The notes under the pieces: generated by a model | Database searches by the model: none | The model's input: the letters and a program-made list of their open reading frames with translations, nothing else | What the model was told of the DNA's origin: nothing | Position numbers and translations under genes: made by a program | Origin: Carposina sasakii | Lineage: Eukaryota > Arthropoda > Insecta > Lepidoptera > Carposinidae | Direction: 5' to 3' | Assembly (NCBI GenBank): GCA_014607495.2 | Contig: CP053172.1 | Coordinates: 4,478,888-4,542,887 of the forward strand | Length of the DNA: 64,000 nucleotides | Shown here: piece after piece, positions 9,643 through 20,556 of the stretch | How positions within the stretch are numbered: position 1 is the stretch's first letter | Layout: each line of letters opens with the position of its first letter

Positions 9643-9800
9643 ACGACCCCATTCCTGCCCATGGGTATCGTAAGATGCGATTAAGGATTCCCGATAGGTG
9701 GGCAGCAGCGCCTCCCGTGCTGACAACATAGTCCGAAAATCACACAGCGGTCACCAACCCGCCTGCCCAGCGTGGTGACTATGGGCAAAACCCCCCTATA
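9643..9800 (+). repeat. RTE-like LINE UTR fragment
   Basis: Contains GCGATTAAGGATTCCCGATA, GGTGGGCAGCAGCGCCTCCC and GGTGACTATGGGCAAAACCC, shared with the tails at 47204, 58041 and 61038. It directly follows the RT remnant at 9272-9640. Confidence 0.6.
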
Positions 9801-9942
9801 TTCGAAACTTATCGTTCACAATGTTACTTGACAAACCTAACTGCTACTGAAAATCATGAAATTAATAATTATTTTTATCGCATATTTTATCAACGATGCT
9901 CGCATACCTCAGATATGGTATGCTTACATCTATCTTCTATAC

Positions 9943-10270
9943 ATATAATAAAAACGTAACGGATCGCTGTCTGTACATGGAAGATATATAAGAAAAAATA
10001 TTATAGGAAACCTTTATAAACGCAATAGTACCCAAAACAATGATTTTTTTAATTTTTGTCTGTTTGTCGGTTTGTCTGTGCGTTTGTGCACGCCAATCTC
10101 AGAAACGGCTGAACCGATTTCGATGCAGTTTTCAGGAATATATTGTGACAGGTACCACTTAACATATAGGCTACTTTTTGTCCCGGGAAAATGTTTTCAT
10201 CCCTGATTATTTCGACATTTTCTTTTTTCTGTAGTCCACGCGGACGGAGTCTCGGGCGTCCACTGGTAAC
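9943..10270 (-). repeat. R7 dispersed repeat
   Basis: Contains AAAAACGTAACGGATCGCTG, GAACCGATTTCGATGCAGTT, GGCTACTTTTTGTCCCGGG and GTCCACGCGGACGGAGTC. This mosaic recurs at 11043, 42193, 52545, 58793, 60228 and 63197. I believe such modules are common in Lepidoptera but cannot assign a class. Confidence 0.6.
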
Positions 10271-10448
10271 TAATATATTTGCACTCCGTTCAGATAGTAG
10301 TAAGTACCCTATCGTAAGATTAAGATAAGTGGCTCTTACCTAAAGGTACCTTACATGACAAAAATAATATTTGAACGGTTTTGCAATAATTAAGTTATGT
10401 GCTTATCCATACACTTTGGCGGTAAGCACAGATAATACATGACTACCA

Positions 10449-10748
10449 GCACGCGTATGATGAATTTGGTGAGAGCGAGATGTCTCACTTTTAAACGTCA
10501 AATCCACAGAGCTAAGTAATAACTAGACAAGGCAAGTGTTTCTACTTGGTGTGTAAAAAGGGATTGCAAACCACTATCAGCATTAATTCAATCAGTCTGG
10601 CTTGAGAACGAGATGTCTATTCTAATTCTTGAAGTCTATTTATACATTCAAAGTACATACACTTAGTTTATCTAGTTATTAATAGCTCTGTGAATTTGAC
10701 GTTTAAAAGTGAGACATCTCGCTGTCACTAAATTCATCATACGCGTGC
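10449..10748. mobile_element. 300-bp terminal-inverted-repeat element
   Basis: The left end GCACGCGTATGATGAATTTG and right end AATTCATCATACGCGTGC are complementary. The pairing continues through GAGATGTCTCACTTTTAAAC to about 75-80 bp per arm, with small gaps. No ORF. It lies in the karst intron between exons 7660-7776 and 13856-14023. Confidence 0.7.
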
Positions 10749-11042
10749 AGTTTCAGACGAGCGACTTACGACATGCACGGAAGGAGATGCACAGAAACCC
10801 CGCAGTATCTATCAAGAGATGACTCAATAATCAATAGTCTAAACTCTAAGGTCACCGGTTCAAGTCCCGATCGATTACTAACGATTCCCCTTATCGATAA
10901 TGATGTTAGAAATGCATTCAGAGTTGTAAGTGACGTCATCGGACACATTCACAATGAGAAAACTTGTGTGTATACATAGAAATAGATAAATATAGTCAGA
11001 TAAGCGAAACGTGTCACAGAGCTATTTTTGCAAATATTAAAG

Positions 11043-11282
11043 ACTAGTGGACACCCGCGACTTCGTCCGCGTGGACTACAGAAAAAACAAAAATGTCAAA
11101 ATTATCCGGGATATAAACATTTCCCGGGATAAAGTAGCCTATGTGTTAACCCAGGGTGTCAGCTAACTCCATACCAAATTTTATTTAAATCGCTCCAGCC
11201 GTTTTTACGTGAAAGAGTAACAAACATCCATCCATCTATCCATCCATACTCACAAACTTTCGCGTTTATAATATCAGTAGGA
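11043..11282 (+). repeat. R7 dispersed repeat
   Basis: Starts ACTAGTGGACACCCGCGACT, includes GGGATAAAGTAGCCTATGTG and ends in CATCCATC tetramers with CTTTCGCGTTTATAATAT. It is the opposite orientation of the copy at 60228-60452. Confidence 0.65.
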
Positions 11283-11416
11283 TGTCGCTCAGACGACGAG
11301 CTAGCAACTTGTCACTGATCACTAACATCTGACCCCGCTATGCCAAACGTGACTGTAAGAATCTCCTTCATGATCCTTCAGATCTGGCTACACCATTTTG
11401 GAGATACAGTCGTGTA

Positions 11417-11585
11417 TATCATCATCGTCATGATCAGCCTATTGCAGTGCACTGCTGGACGTAGGCCTCCCCCAGGGCACGCAACAAGGCTACTGCCGCA
11501 GGGGGTTTGTCCATAGTCACCACGCTGGGCAGGCGGGTTGGTGACCGCAGTTTGTATTTTGGACTATGTTGTCAACACTGGATGA
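11417..11585 (-). repeat. RTE-like LINE 3' tail
   Basis: ATCATCATCG, then CCTATTGCAGTGCACTGCTG, GGCCTCCCCCAGGGCACGC and GGTGACCGCAGTTTGTATTT. Same module as 4876-5060. Confidence 0.65.
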
Positions 11586-11589
11586 ATAC

Positions 11590-12590
11590 ATATGTGTATA
11601 TGTATGTATGTATGTAAAGATGGAAACACTACGATCTGTAAAACGTTCAGTTAAATGTGAGTTCAAAGATTTTGATACATCACGTATGGACACTGTGTAA
11701 AATGGATGTTGCTATAGTTACGCAAGATCCTCTTTTATATAGAACATCCAATTCTCAAGCCATCATTTTTCTCTTGCATTTTATTTCATAAATCTACAAG
11801 TAAAGTTATTACGACGTTATATTATTTCCAGCAGAAATCTCTCTCTTAAGACTACTCATCTTGTGTGGTAGTGGAATTTAATGAACTTTTTAACAATATT
11901 ACATAGATAGTCATCGTTTTAATTAATCATTTCATTGACATAACAAGTGTTACATCACGTACCTGAGAATTAAAACGAAAATTTGATTAATAAGAATGCA
12001 TAATATTAAGAAATAAACACGTTTCATGATAAAAATGCTGACATTTAAAATGCACAAAATAATCCTTTAAAAAAAAACTGGTCCCAAGTTGTAACCTTGA
12101 GGCACACCTCATCACGATAGTCCGAATCACGGCCGTTAATAAAACAATTATATATATTCGTTTATCTTATACGATATACAAGGCGTTTACAAGGCGCAAG
12201 GTCAGAGATTAGATACCACACGTTGGTAATGCAAGGAGACATTATCAAACGCTTTATTAAAAACCAAAAATAATTTGAAGATTATCGCGGCACTGTTACC
12301 GGATTCTTGATATTTGGTTCTTTCAAGTCCGACTTTAAATAGACTAATAAAATGGTAGGAAATAGTAATGAAAATAATAAGTTAGTTTTAGTAACTATGT
12401 AATTAGTAAACATTGTTCTCAACGATATTGTACAGCAACTAACGCGTAAACAAGGAAAAATAAAATAATAAATTATTCATACTTCAGATAAGGGCACTGA
12501 AAGGAAATATAATTGTTTTTTCCGAAAAGGCAGTTTTTAAAAATTTGTAGTAATGGATAGTTTTAGATCGGCCCGCGAAGTTCTAGAAGG
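11590..12590. other. karst intron, no gene or clear repeat
   Basis: AT-rich single-copy-looking sequence. No splice-bounded coding segment, RNA gene or inverted repeat was recognised on either strand. Confidence 0.4.
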
Positions 12591-12721
12591 AAACTTTTGT
12601 GTTATATTTATTCAAAATGTGCATGTTTAATATGCAAGATATTAGAGAGGATACAATAATGTGCCTGCGACGACGACTTCGATGTGTCAATTTGTCTTCT
12701 GTATTTTGCACGGTTCTTACG

Positions 12722-12930
12722 CGCGGCTTCACTAGAATACATCAGCTGCATCTCCTTCCGACCTTCCGTGCATGTCGTAAGAATCATATAAGCAATTTAC
12801 CGGCATACTCTCAGGCTATGACCTAGCAACTTGTCAGTGACCATTAACATCTGTTCTCCCTAAGCTAAACGTGGCAGTTCGATCTCCTTTAGTGTGCAAT
12901 TCTGGCCACCCCAGCCGTGACTATATATGT
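12722..12930 (+). repeat. R8 dispersed repeat
   Basis: Begins GCGGCTTCACTAGAATACAT, contains CAGCTGCATCTCCTTCCG and ends near AATTCTGGCCACCCCAG. The family is scattered at 11285-11405, 13111, 14764, 16872, 18527, 20575, 42490, 45855 and 53500. Confidence 0.55.
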
Positions 12931-13110
12931 TACTAGAAATAATGTCCTTAGTCTCGTATCGGCTAACTATGATATCACTATATGACGGCATCCCTACCTA
13001 TCTATGTAGGTAAACATTGCAGCATATACATAGCATGACCTCATCCAATGATTTATCATTAGGTACATATATATAGTTGTAAAATTAGTTATTTTATATT
13101 ATGTTTGCCC

Positions 13111-13295
13111 GTGCTGATGGGGCTTCACTAGAAAATACATCAGCTGCATGTTCCGTGCATGTTGTACTCGTAAGAGTCGATTAAGGTGCTCAGAGGCGTT
13201 CTTTCAGGCAATAAGCTAACTACTAAGTTCCTTAATCGACTCTTACGACATGATGCAGCTGATGTATTCTAGTGAAGCCCCGCATCAGCACAGGA
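13111..13295. repeat. R8 copies as an inverted pair
   Basis: GCTTCACTAGAAAATACATC at the left and GATGTATTCTAGTGAAGC at the right, with GTAAGAGTCGATTAAGG and its complement further in, make an inverted repeat of about 90 bp per arm. Confidence 0.6.
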
Positions 13296-13855
13296 AACAT
13301 ATAAGTCATACAATGAAATATAAAATATACCTCTTAAACGCTTTAAGAACGCTGTTGAAAATTAATTTCTCAGTGTTCTCAGTAAATCCTTTTAAAACCT
13401 TAGAGCGTATAATTAATTGGTCACGCTGTGCCCACCGTGACGTCATTATGACATAGCACACTGCTCTTTATGCCCTTCTAGACCTTGGGTGACCTCTATT
13501 CGTTGAAGGAGAGTCGCCGTTCTTATCTTATACTCCGTTTATTAGCATAAGAAATTAGGCAAACAAACATTAGATAAGCTGTGAAAATAAAAAATATTTT
13601 TAAACTAGAACTCGACAGATCGACGGACAGCTGTCTGTCCATGCCCTAAGAATCGATTAAGGAACTCGGCCATTCTCTCAGACCTCAACGCAACCTGGAC
13701 CTGGATCCAGCATATTCCGATTCACGTTTGGACCGAACCCGCCACGCTGGTCCAGTGAGGGTTGGCGGACGACCAAAGCCTCGTTTGTTATTCTGCACGA
13801 CGGGCAGGTGAGGTCCCTTGGGTTCTACCATGGGATCTGACGGATAAATACTAAC

Positions 13856-14023
13856 CTTAGTATGCAGAAAGCTGAGACTTTTGTTAACATTCTCAATCTT
13901 GTGCACCCTCATTCTCCCAGAATTGGGTCGTGGCAGACGCTCCCCGCTGATGATCTCCAGGAGCTTCAGCAGACGCCTGCCGTCCGCCAGGTCGGCGAAT
14001 AGGTCGTCTACCTCCATGCGGGC
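13856..14023 (-). CDS. kst: beta-heavy spectrin (karst), second visible coding exon
   Basis: Acceptor TTCCCAG, donor AAG|GTTAGT, 56 codons with phase 0 at both ends. It encodes ARMEVDDLFADLADGRRLLK, LLEIISGERLPRPNSGRMRV and HKIENVNKSLSFLHTK, the central helices of the first CH (actin-binding) domain. The longer open frame running to 14170 continues into SINE-1 and is not coding beyond the acceptor. Confidence 0.96.
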
Positions 14024-14039
14024 CTGGGAACAGGGAATA

Positions 14040-14273
14040 AATAAATAAATATTCACACACTTCACAACACATTGACCTAGTGCAACACTAAGATCCCTAA
14101 GTTCTTGTGTCGTGGGTACTAAAGCAACGGTATATCTATAAGTAAAGAAACATCCATGACTCGGAAACAAACATCGATATTCATCATATCAATGTTTGTA
14201 CCTATCGGGATTCGAACCCAGGACCTATAGCGTCGCAGGCAGGGCCACTACCAACTACACCAATTGGCCGTCA
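14040..14273 (-). repeat. SINE-1 copy
   Basis: Same module as 7381-7611, with GGGATTCGAACCCAGGACC and CACCAATTGGCCGTCA. It begins only about 17 bp upstream (gene direction) of the karst exon at 13856-14023, in the same orientation as the gene. Its AT-rich tail therefore lies next to the splice acceptor. Confidence 0.75.
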
Positions 14274-14433
14274 GAAGATAGGTGGTTGAGACCCAGGACC
14301 TTCTATTACACCTTTGCCTTAGACAGTTGTAGGCATTGAGCATCCTGGCCAGCCAGGTAAGGCTTTTAAGTAACTTGCAGAAGCAAAGCCGAAGCAATGC
14401 GATCTTGAAAATTTTAAGGGTGTGAGTGCACGG

Positions 14434-14575
14434 CCCCCTGATTATGTAAAAGCAATAGCAAAGCCGAAGCCGCGCGATCGCGATAATTGAGAGTGTGCGT
14501 GCGCGCACACACGAACTCTCAATTATCGCGATCGCGCGGCTTCGGCTTTGCTATTGCTTTTACGTAATCAGGGGG
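14434..14575. mobile_element. R5 element, near-perfect 142-bp palindrome
   Basis: Arms of about 60 bp are complementary with a single visible mismatch (GATTATG versus GATTACG) around a short GTGCGTGCGCGCACAC centre. CGG flanks both sides (14431-14433 and 14576-14578). The halves generate mirrored ORFs starting MRAR on both strands, which are not genes. Confidence 0.85.
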
Positions 14576-14763
14576 CGGGATGGGTGCGAGGCGTCCTCTC
14601 GCGCCTCTCAAATCGCATTGCCAACTGCAAGCTACGTAATAGCCCTGCCCATTATATCAAAGTTTCAATCCCTTGGAGTAATCACCGTATAAAATCCGTC
14701 ATAACCAGTAATCTGTTACGTATATAAAAACGAATTTCAATATCGCATTGCTTTCCCCCCTGC

Positions 14764-14985
14764 CCTATAATGCTTCAGCTGCATCTCCTTCCGTGCATGT
14801 CGAACTACTGTCGACTAAGGAACAGGGGATTCCGCTAGCAGCTTGTCGTCGATCATTTACATCTGTCTCTTCTATGACAAACGCGCCTGAGGGATATGTT
14901 TTACGATCCTGCAGTTCTGGCTACCTCATTTCGGGATGTGCGCGCTCGTCTGCATATTGCTTGGTTGCTCCCTGGCTTCTCGCTC
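14764..14985 (+). repeat. R8 dispersed repeat
   Basis: Contains GCTGCATCTCCTTCCGTGCA and CAGTTCTGGCTACCTCATTT. The ORF over it is discounted. Confidence 0.5.
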
Positions 14986-15439
14986 CTTACAAGACTTGAG
15001 TGTACCAAGACTTGAGTGTTTGGACATTTAGTTATAACCAACGCTTTTTACTATATTGCTAAATCTGACTACATATTTCTATAACAGCAATAGAAATATG
15101 ATCTATAACAGCAAAACTTAAGTAATAAAATGTAATGCTCCTGCTAAAGTATACATGTAATTTTTCCTAAAAAATAAGTTATGTCTACACGATGTCATAT
15201 AAATATTGGTACTATCATCAATAACAAATCAATTTGTAAGTTAATAGAGGTATTCCATTAAAGAGACCCGACGAACGCTTCTATCTTACATGAATTTGTA
15301 CTGCTAGGAATTCTATACATAAATGTACACTAGCTTAGTACTAAAACCTATGTACCTTTTATTATTTAATAGATTTAAAAATAAAAAAGTTCTGGCTACC
15401 TCATTTAGGGAACACAGCCGCCATTGCTTTTTCTAGATA

Positions 15440-15551
15440 CGTAAGCGTGAACCTTTTTACGCGGCGTAACGCTATCGACTCGCAAGCAAAATCTATGAGA
15501 TATGACAATGTGACGATAGCGTTATGGACTATCGAGAGGTCCGTGCTTGCC
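15440..15551. mobile_element. 112-bp MITE, copy 1
   Basis: Ends GTAAGCGTGAACC and GGTCCGTGCTTGCC are inverted repeats. The interior has ACGCGGCGTAACGCTATCGA and GACGATAGCGTTATGGACTA. A better preserved copy is at 43501-43612. Confidence 0.65.
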
Positions 15552-15735
15552 CCGCGGGCTGTTAATTTACGATTCCCGCTACTAAAGGCGTCATTCTCAA
15601 ATTATGGATGACTAATATACAGTCAACAATTTGTACAATGCGAGGCGATATCCGACAGGAAGACGATCAGCGAAACGATTGGCGGAGAACGCTTCATGAC
15701 GATAATTAAATCTCTTCTCGAAAAATTTTGCTTTT

Positions 15736-15995
15736 AGATACATACATACATATATAATCACGCCTTTATCCCTTACGGGGTAGGCAGAGCACCAAGGGCC
15801 GATAGAACCACATGATGCCACTTCTGACCAAATTTTGAGGGTATAGTTGAGATGTACAAGTTCGGTTAGTAGTGACAGGTGGTCAGCCCATCGCCTACAA
15901 AACACCAAGACCTTGTCCCTCTACTGACTTGTACAGTATGCCCGGGAAGAGAAGCAGCTGTAGTATTATATGGTCCACAGAGCAGCATAGAAGAT
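15736..15995 (-). repeat. R6 dispersed repeat
   Basis: Opens with CATA tetramers and AATCACGCCTTTATCCCTTA, contains GTGACAGGTGGTCAGCCCAT and ends near CCACAGAGCAGCATAGAAGA. Opposite orientation to 7798-8085. Confidence 0.65.
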
Positions 15996-16539
15996 TTTGG
16001 CTTTGCTGATACGTAATACGGAGGAGGCTCTGACACTGATAGCTTATAATACCAATTTAGAATGACACTGGATTGCTGTATCTGTGTCCGAAAGCGGCGG
16101 TAGGCTCACCCCTTACCACGTGCCACTTAATAGGCTAACTGGAGAAAAGCGCGTTATATCTTGCACACTTCTGCCCTCTTTGGGGGATAATGGGCGTGAC
16201 TATATGTATGTAATACGGAGGCCGGGTTGTTAATTTACGATTCCCGCTACAAAAGGCGTCATCCTCAAATGATGGATGACTAATATAAAGTCAACAATTC
16301 GTACAAAGCGAGACGAACTAGACGGAGCGACACACGCATCTGTGCTTCAAACGCCGATATCCGACAGGAAGGCGGACAGCGAAACGATTGGCGGAGAACG
16401 CATTGTGACGACATTTAAATACCTTCTCGAAAAAATTTTGATACATATTCACACGGCTGGCTGGTGTTCTCAATATGAGATAGCTAGAACTGCAGGATTG
16501 CGAAGGTGATCCCTAAAGTCACGTTAAGACTTAGATTTT

Positions 16540-16806
16540 TACATACATACATATAATCACGCCTTTATCCCTTACGGGGTAGGCAGAGCACCAAGGGCCG
16601 ATAGAACCACACGGTGCCACTTCTGACCAATTTTGAGGGTATAGTTGAGATGTACAAGTTCGGTTAGTAGTGACAGGTGGTCAGCCCATCGCCTACAAAA
16701 CACCAAGACCCTCTTGTTCCTCTACTGACTTGTACAGTATGCCCGGGAAGAGAAGCAGCTGTTGTATTATACTTTCTTTTTTTTACTCCCAGAGCAGCAT
16801 AGAAGA
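16540..16806 (-). repeat. R6 dispersed repeat
   Basis: Near duplicate of 15736-15995. The upstream flanks also match (CGATATCCGACAGGAAG and AACGATTGGCGGAGAACGC at 15650 and 16360), so a larger segment of about 350 bp is duplicated here. Confidence 0.65.
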
Positions 16807-17320
16807 ATTAAATGATTAAATAACTAAAAAATAAACAAAGTAACAAGTTGCTAGATTATCGTCTGTGAGAACACCTCTAAATTCCTTAGTCCACGCTTAC
16901 GAGATGCACATAAGGAGATGCAGCTGATGCATTCTAGCGAAGCCCCGCATCAGTACGATATCGATAGATAACCAAATAGGATTCTGTACTGGTTGCGTAT
17001 TCGAAACAGCTCCGCCATACTTTCTACCTCTGTGGACCAAACTATCGTCCGTTCCATAGAACAATTCCTATGCCTGGTTTTGGAACTAACATTTCATGTA
17101 TGCATTGACATAGACAATTTAGTCACACACATAGTAACTAGCGCCCTCATTCAAAGGTACTATTTAGTGAACCGCACTCTAACATTGCCCTTGGCATTCA
17201 CAATAGCTAGACATTTGAAGATAAACAAATACTCATATTTGAAATACAATTATACACCTACGAATATGATAAATGTGAAAATGACACTGTATTTGTTATT
17301 CAAGGAAAATAACTCTTTAC

Positions 17321-17607
17321 GATAGCATAGAGGAATAAGATGTCATAGAGTGCTAATGTCATACTAACTGTTTCGATGCAACATTAGACTTTTCGGTGCC
17401 TCACAATTCCAGTCATTGACACTTCGATTCTATTAGTGTAATAATGTATATTAATGTACTACATTACTAATGTATTGTAACGTATAGTAATGCAATCTAA
17501 GTGTCAAGGACTGGAATTGTGAGGCACCGAAAAGTCTAATGGTGCATCGAAACTGTTAGTATGACATTAGCACTCTATGTCTACATCTTATTCCTCTATG
17601 ACGATAG
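17321..17607. mobile_element. 287-bp inverted-repeat element
   Basis: CATAGAGGAATAAGATGT near the left and CATCTTATTCCTCTATG near the right are complementary. Pairing continues inward through TCGATGCA and ACTTTTCGGTGCCTCACAAT to arms of more than 100 bp. The centre is AT-rich with TAATGTA words. Confidence 0.75.
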
Positions 17608-17698
17608 TAAATACACCACAACACTGTTGTCATTTTGCAAGCCGGTTAATATTATTTAATGATTTCGGCAGAATTAATCAGTTAGGTACTCGGGTTCG

Positions 17699-18120
17699 AA
17701 GTGATAATTATCACGATAGTTATCTTGATACATATACCTTGATAATTAATTATCTTTGTTAATTATTTATAAAAATCAGAAACCAAAATAAATCTAAGTT
17801 TATTTACGTATCCAAAGGTGCTAGACATTAAAAAAAACATTTGACTGACGAGAAAAGTGTGAATTTCTTTTCTTTACGTACTGTCATACCTTTGTTCAGA
17901 CTCCATAAAGGCAAACTCGAATTAAATTGTATCTTTCCCACATTATTCTTTGCTGTTTATTTAATAATGGCGAAAAACTGAGACCCTCTTTGAAATAAAT
18001 ATATTTTCATTGAAATAAAGAAAATTTTAGAAAGTTAAGTGGGAAATCAGCTAGGATAATAAAATTATCAGATAATTATCGGATAATCTTATCTTTTTAT
18101 CTTGATAATTTCGAACCATG
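17699..18120. mobile_element. hAT-like MITE with GATAATTATC ends, copy 1
   Basis: The left end TCGGGTTCGAAGTGATAATT and right end GATAATTTCGAACCATG are inverted repeats. GTTAGGTA directly flanks both sides (17691-17698 and 18121-18128), a perfect 8-bp duplication as hAT elements make. Related to 21913-22297. Confidence 0.75.
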
Positions 18121-18526
18121 GTTAGGTAATGTTTTTGCTGTCCCAACTGCGGGCTGATCCCTCGTCTCGGCTATATTTTTTGACAGTTCATAAAGACGAT
18201 TACGATGACTAGGATCGAACTCACGCCTTCTGCATGCGAGACGCACATCAAACCGAACGAGCTATCGCCGCTATCGCGATCTTCGCGAATTTCCTAACTA
18301 CAATCCAAAGCCACGATCGTTACTAGTATTGTTTCCGTTTTCTCCATCAATTACTATTGCCGGCGCGCGCATGCTCCGATTTCTCTAGAAATGTTAGCAC
18401 CTATTACTAGGTCACGTACCTACGTGCTACACAATTTTATTAACACTTGATTAACAGTTTATGACATAGTGTAAATCGACTAGCTGTCTTTCCAGTGATT
18501 ATATTTCAAACATACAGGCAGATGCG

Positions 18527-18866
18527 GGGCTTCACTAGAATACATCAGCTGCATCTCCTACCGTGCATGTCGTCGTCAGCCTATTGCAGCCCACTGCTGG
18601 ACGTAGGCCTCCCCACAGTGTACGCCGCATGGCTCGATCTCCCGTTTTCACCATCCAGTCACTACCAGCCGTCCTCTTTAAGTCATCGGTCCTGCCCACT
18701 GCCACTTCAGTCTGCTACATTTCGAGACTATGTCTGTCACTTTGGTCTTCTGCCGGATAATCTCGTTTCGGACTTTGTCCATTAGCGAGATTCCGATCAT
18801 TGACCTTTCCATAGTTCTCTAAGTGACATGCAATCGGTGAGCCAGCCCCACCGTCAGGTTCCACGT
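18527..18866 (-). repeat. R8 fragment joined to RTE-like LINE tail
   Basis: R8 words (GGCTTCACTAGAATACATCA) run to 18570. Then CCTATTGCAGCCCACTGCTG opens a minus-strand RTE-like 3' end whose protein fragment mirrors that at 9272-9540. Both are truncated. Confidence 0.55.
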
Positions 18867-19129
18867 CTCGTCTTTATCGTGCATGTCGTAAGAGTCGACT
18901 AAAGAACTATTTTATATTTATATATAACTATAATTATATTTTATTTATTTATATATAAAAAAAACCGTGTGTTTATTATTATTTGTCGTATGCCACCTTT
19001 CCACCCCATATTCATTGACATCATGGACCAATCAAATCACACGGATACTTACAGCGTACAACAACAACGTAGAAAATGTTATAGTTTTTATTACATTAGT
19101 ACAGGGATAGTTAAAGATAGATAGAGATA

Positions 19130-19294
19130 GATCTCATAGACCCCTTTTAAAAGTTAACTGGTTCTGGTGGACCCGCTACAGGCCTACAACACATACAAAT
19201 TAATTGTGGACCCACATTTTTTCACGCCAACGTAGACCCCATCGAGTCTCCTGTGGACCCCTGGAGGTCCACCTGGACCACTTTGGGAACCACT
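19130..19294. mobile_element. hAT-type MITE, damaged copy
   Basis: Inverse of 8251-8436. CCACTTTGGGAACCACTG forms an intact right end, and the left end near ATAGACCCCTTTTAAAAG has lost its terminus. Confidence 0.6.
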
Positions 19295-19384
19295 GCATTA
19301 GTAAATCAGAGACATGATTTGCCAAAAAAAGTGACAAAAAAAATGTATCATAGCACATATCTGATGAAAAGTACTTAATCATAC

Positions 19385-19557
19385 CTTCTGCAAGAACGAG
19401 TTGATCCATTTCGTGAAGGTCTTCTTCTGTATATGCAGGCGCTCCTCCTGCAGCGCCTTGATGCGGCCCTGCTCGAACTTGAGCGCGTCTTCTCGCTGCG
19501 TCATGTTGGTCCGCTGCTGCACCGCCGCTGAGTAGCCTCCTGGCTCATACTGCGGTC
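19385..19557 (-). CDS. kst: beta-heavy spectrin (karst), first visible coding exon with probable start
   Basis: The donor AAG|GTATGA is below 19385, and an acceptor CATCTACCAG lies just above 19557. The probable initiator is the ATG at 19504-19502, starting MTQREDALKFEQGRIKALQE and followed by KKTFTKWINSFLQK, the first helix of CH1. This fits my recollection of the start of insect karst. The 53 bases above it in the exon have no stop in frame (QYEPGGYSAAVQQRTN), so an upstream exon could carry an alternative start. No upstream exon was found. Beta-heavy spectrin pairs with alpha-spectrin in the apical membrane skeleton of epithelia. Only about a tenth of the large protein is in this window. 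Confidence 0.9.
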
Positions 19558-19585
19558 CTGGTAGATGGAGACGGATATTAGACAT

Positions 19586-19847
19586 CATCATCTTCCTGCC
19601 CTTATCCTATTATTTATGGGGTCGGCGCAATATGATTTCTTTCGAAACTCATATTGCCAAAGTTTTGGCATTTTATTTTTACGGCCGGCCGGCTGCCTGA
19701 CGCCAACCCTTCTCGGGTATAGCTAAGTGACAATTTTTAGAAAAATCCGTGCATGAAATAAATTCAGTTGTACAGGCCAGTCACTGGGATTGAACTCACG
19801 CCTCCCGACTGAAAGGCGCACGTCTTAACCACTGGGCTATCACCGCC
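19586..19847 (-). mobile_element. SINE-3, full copy with 16-bp target duplication
   Basis: GACGGATATTAGACAT occurs at 19570-19585 and again at 19848-19863, bracketing 262 bp. On the minus strand the insert has a tRNA-like head (GCGGTGATAGCCCAGTGG and GAGTTCAATCCCAGTGACTG), a body with GGCCGGCCGTAAAAATAAAA, and the tail GGGCAGGAAGATGATG. It sits 12 bp upstream of the acceptor of the first visible karst exon, in the gene's orientation. The duplicated target contains CTAAT, a plausible branch point. Confidence 0.85.
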
Positions 19848-20170
19848 GACGGATATTAGACATATTGATTAGAAATAAGTGGACTCTAAGGGAAAACTGA
19901 AGAGGAGGATTTGTGGAAAAGGAAATCGACGCGCCGTGCAGGTTGTGGGAGGTAGAGAATGAGAATGAAGTACAGAACGAGTGGAAGAGTGATTGGACAA
20001 GACAAAAAATATGTCAAGAATGCCAGAAATACACAGAGATAGCGACGGGGAAAATTTGAAATCGTCTGACAAAGGAAATGTCCGAACTCGGGTAACCAGA
20101 ACAGCTGAATAGCAAGGGAGCATCCACACGTTTAAGTAAGTGACGTAGAGACGTCGACTCTTAACTACAT

Positions 20171-20556
20171 CAGGGTTGCCAACCGTCCTGTTTTCCCAGG
20201 ACATGTCCTGCCTTTTGGGGTGTCCTGGGCTGTCCTGGATAGTTTTTAAGCATCGTTCTGGGTTTAAGTCCTGACACATTCGCTGTCGGCTGATTTTCTA
20301 AGGGTGCCGACATCAGGTCAACGCCTAGTGCGACTACGACGCAAATAAACGTCAGCGGCACCTCTAGAACGACTAAAAAAAAAGCAAATACGTAGTCGCC
20401 GGCACTGAATGTTTAAAAAAACTATTTTTTGGAATTCGCACGCCACTAACTCTCCCCAATCGTATTGTCACTGGGCCCGCACATGTATAGTTCTGGCTTT
20501 TAATCGAAATGTCTTCTTCAAATCCTGGTTTTCAAAGTTTTGAGATGGCAACCCTA
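20171..20556. mobile_element. hAT-type element, CAGGGTTGCCAAC
   Basis: 386 bp with ends CAGGGTTGCCAACC and GATGGCAACCCTA, flanked by perfect AACTACAT repeats (20163-20170 and 20557-20564). Inside, from about 20285, is a segment around GTCGCCGGCACTGAATGT that recurs at 45577-45720, probably a nested MITE. No transposase frame. Confidence 0.85.

Noticed and set aside
16541..16806. Conserved gene on the strand opposite R6
   Set aside because: The same sequence recurs six times in the window in either orientation, with frames broken in most copies.
19869..20279. 136-codon minus-strand ORF
   Set aside because: No recognisable domain. It crosses the end of a hAT-type element and shows no splice sites linking it to karst.
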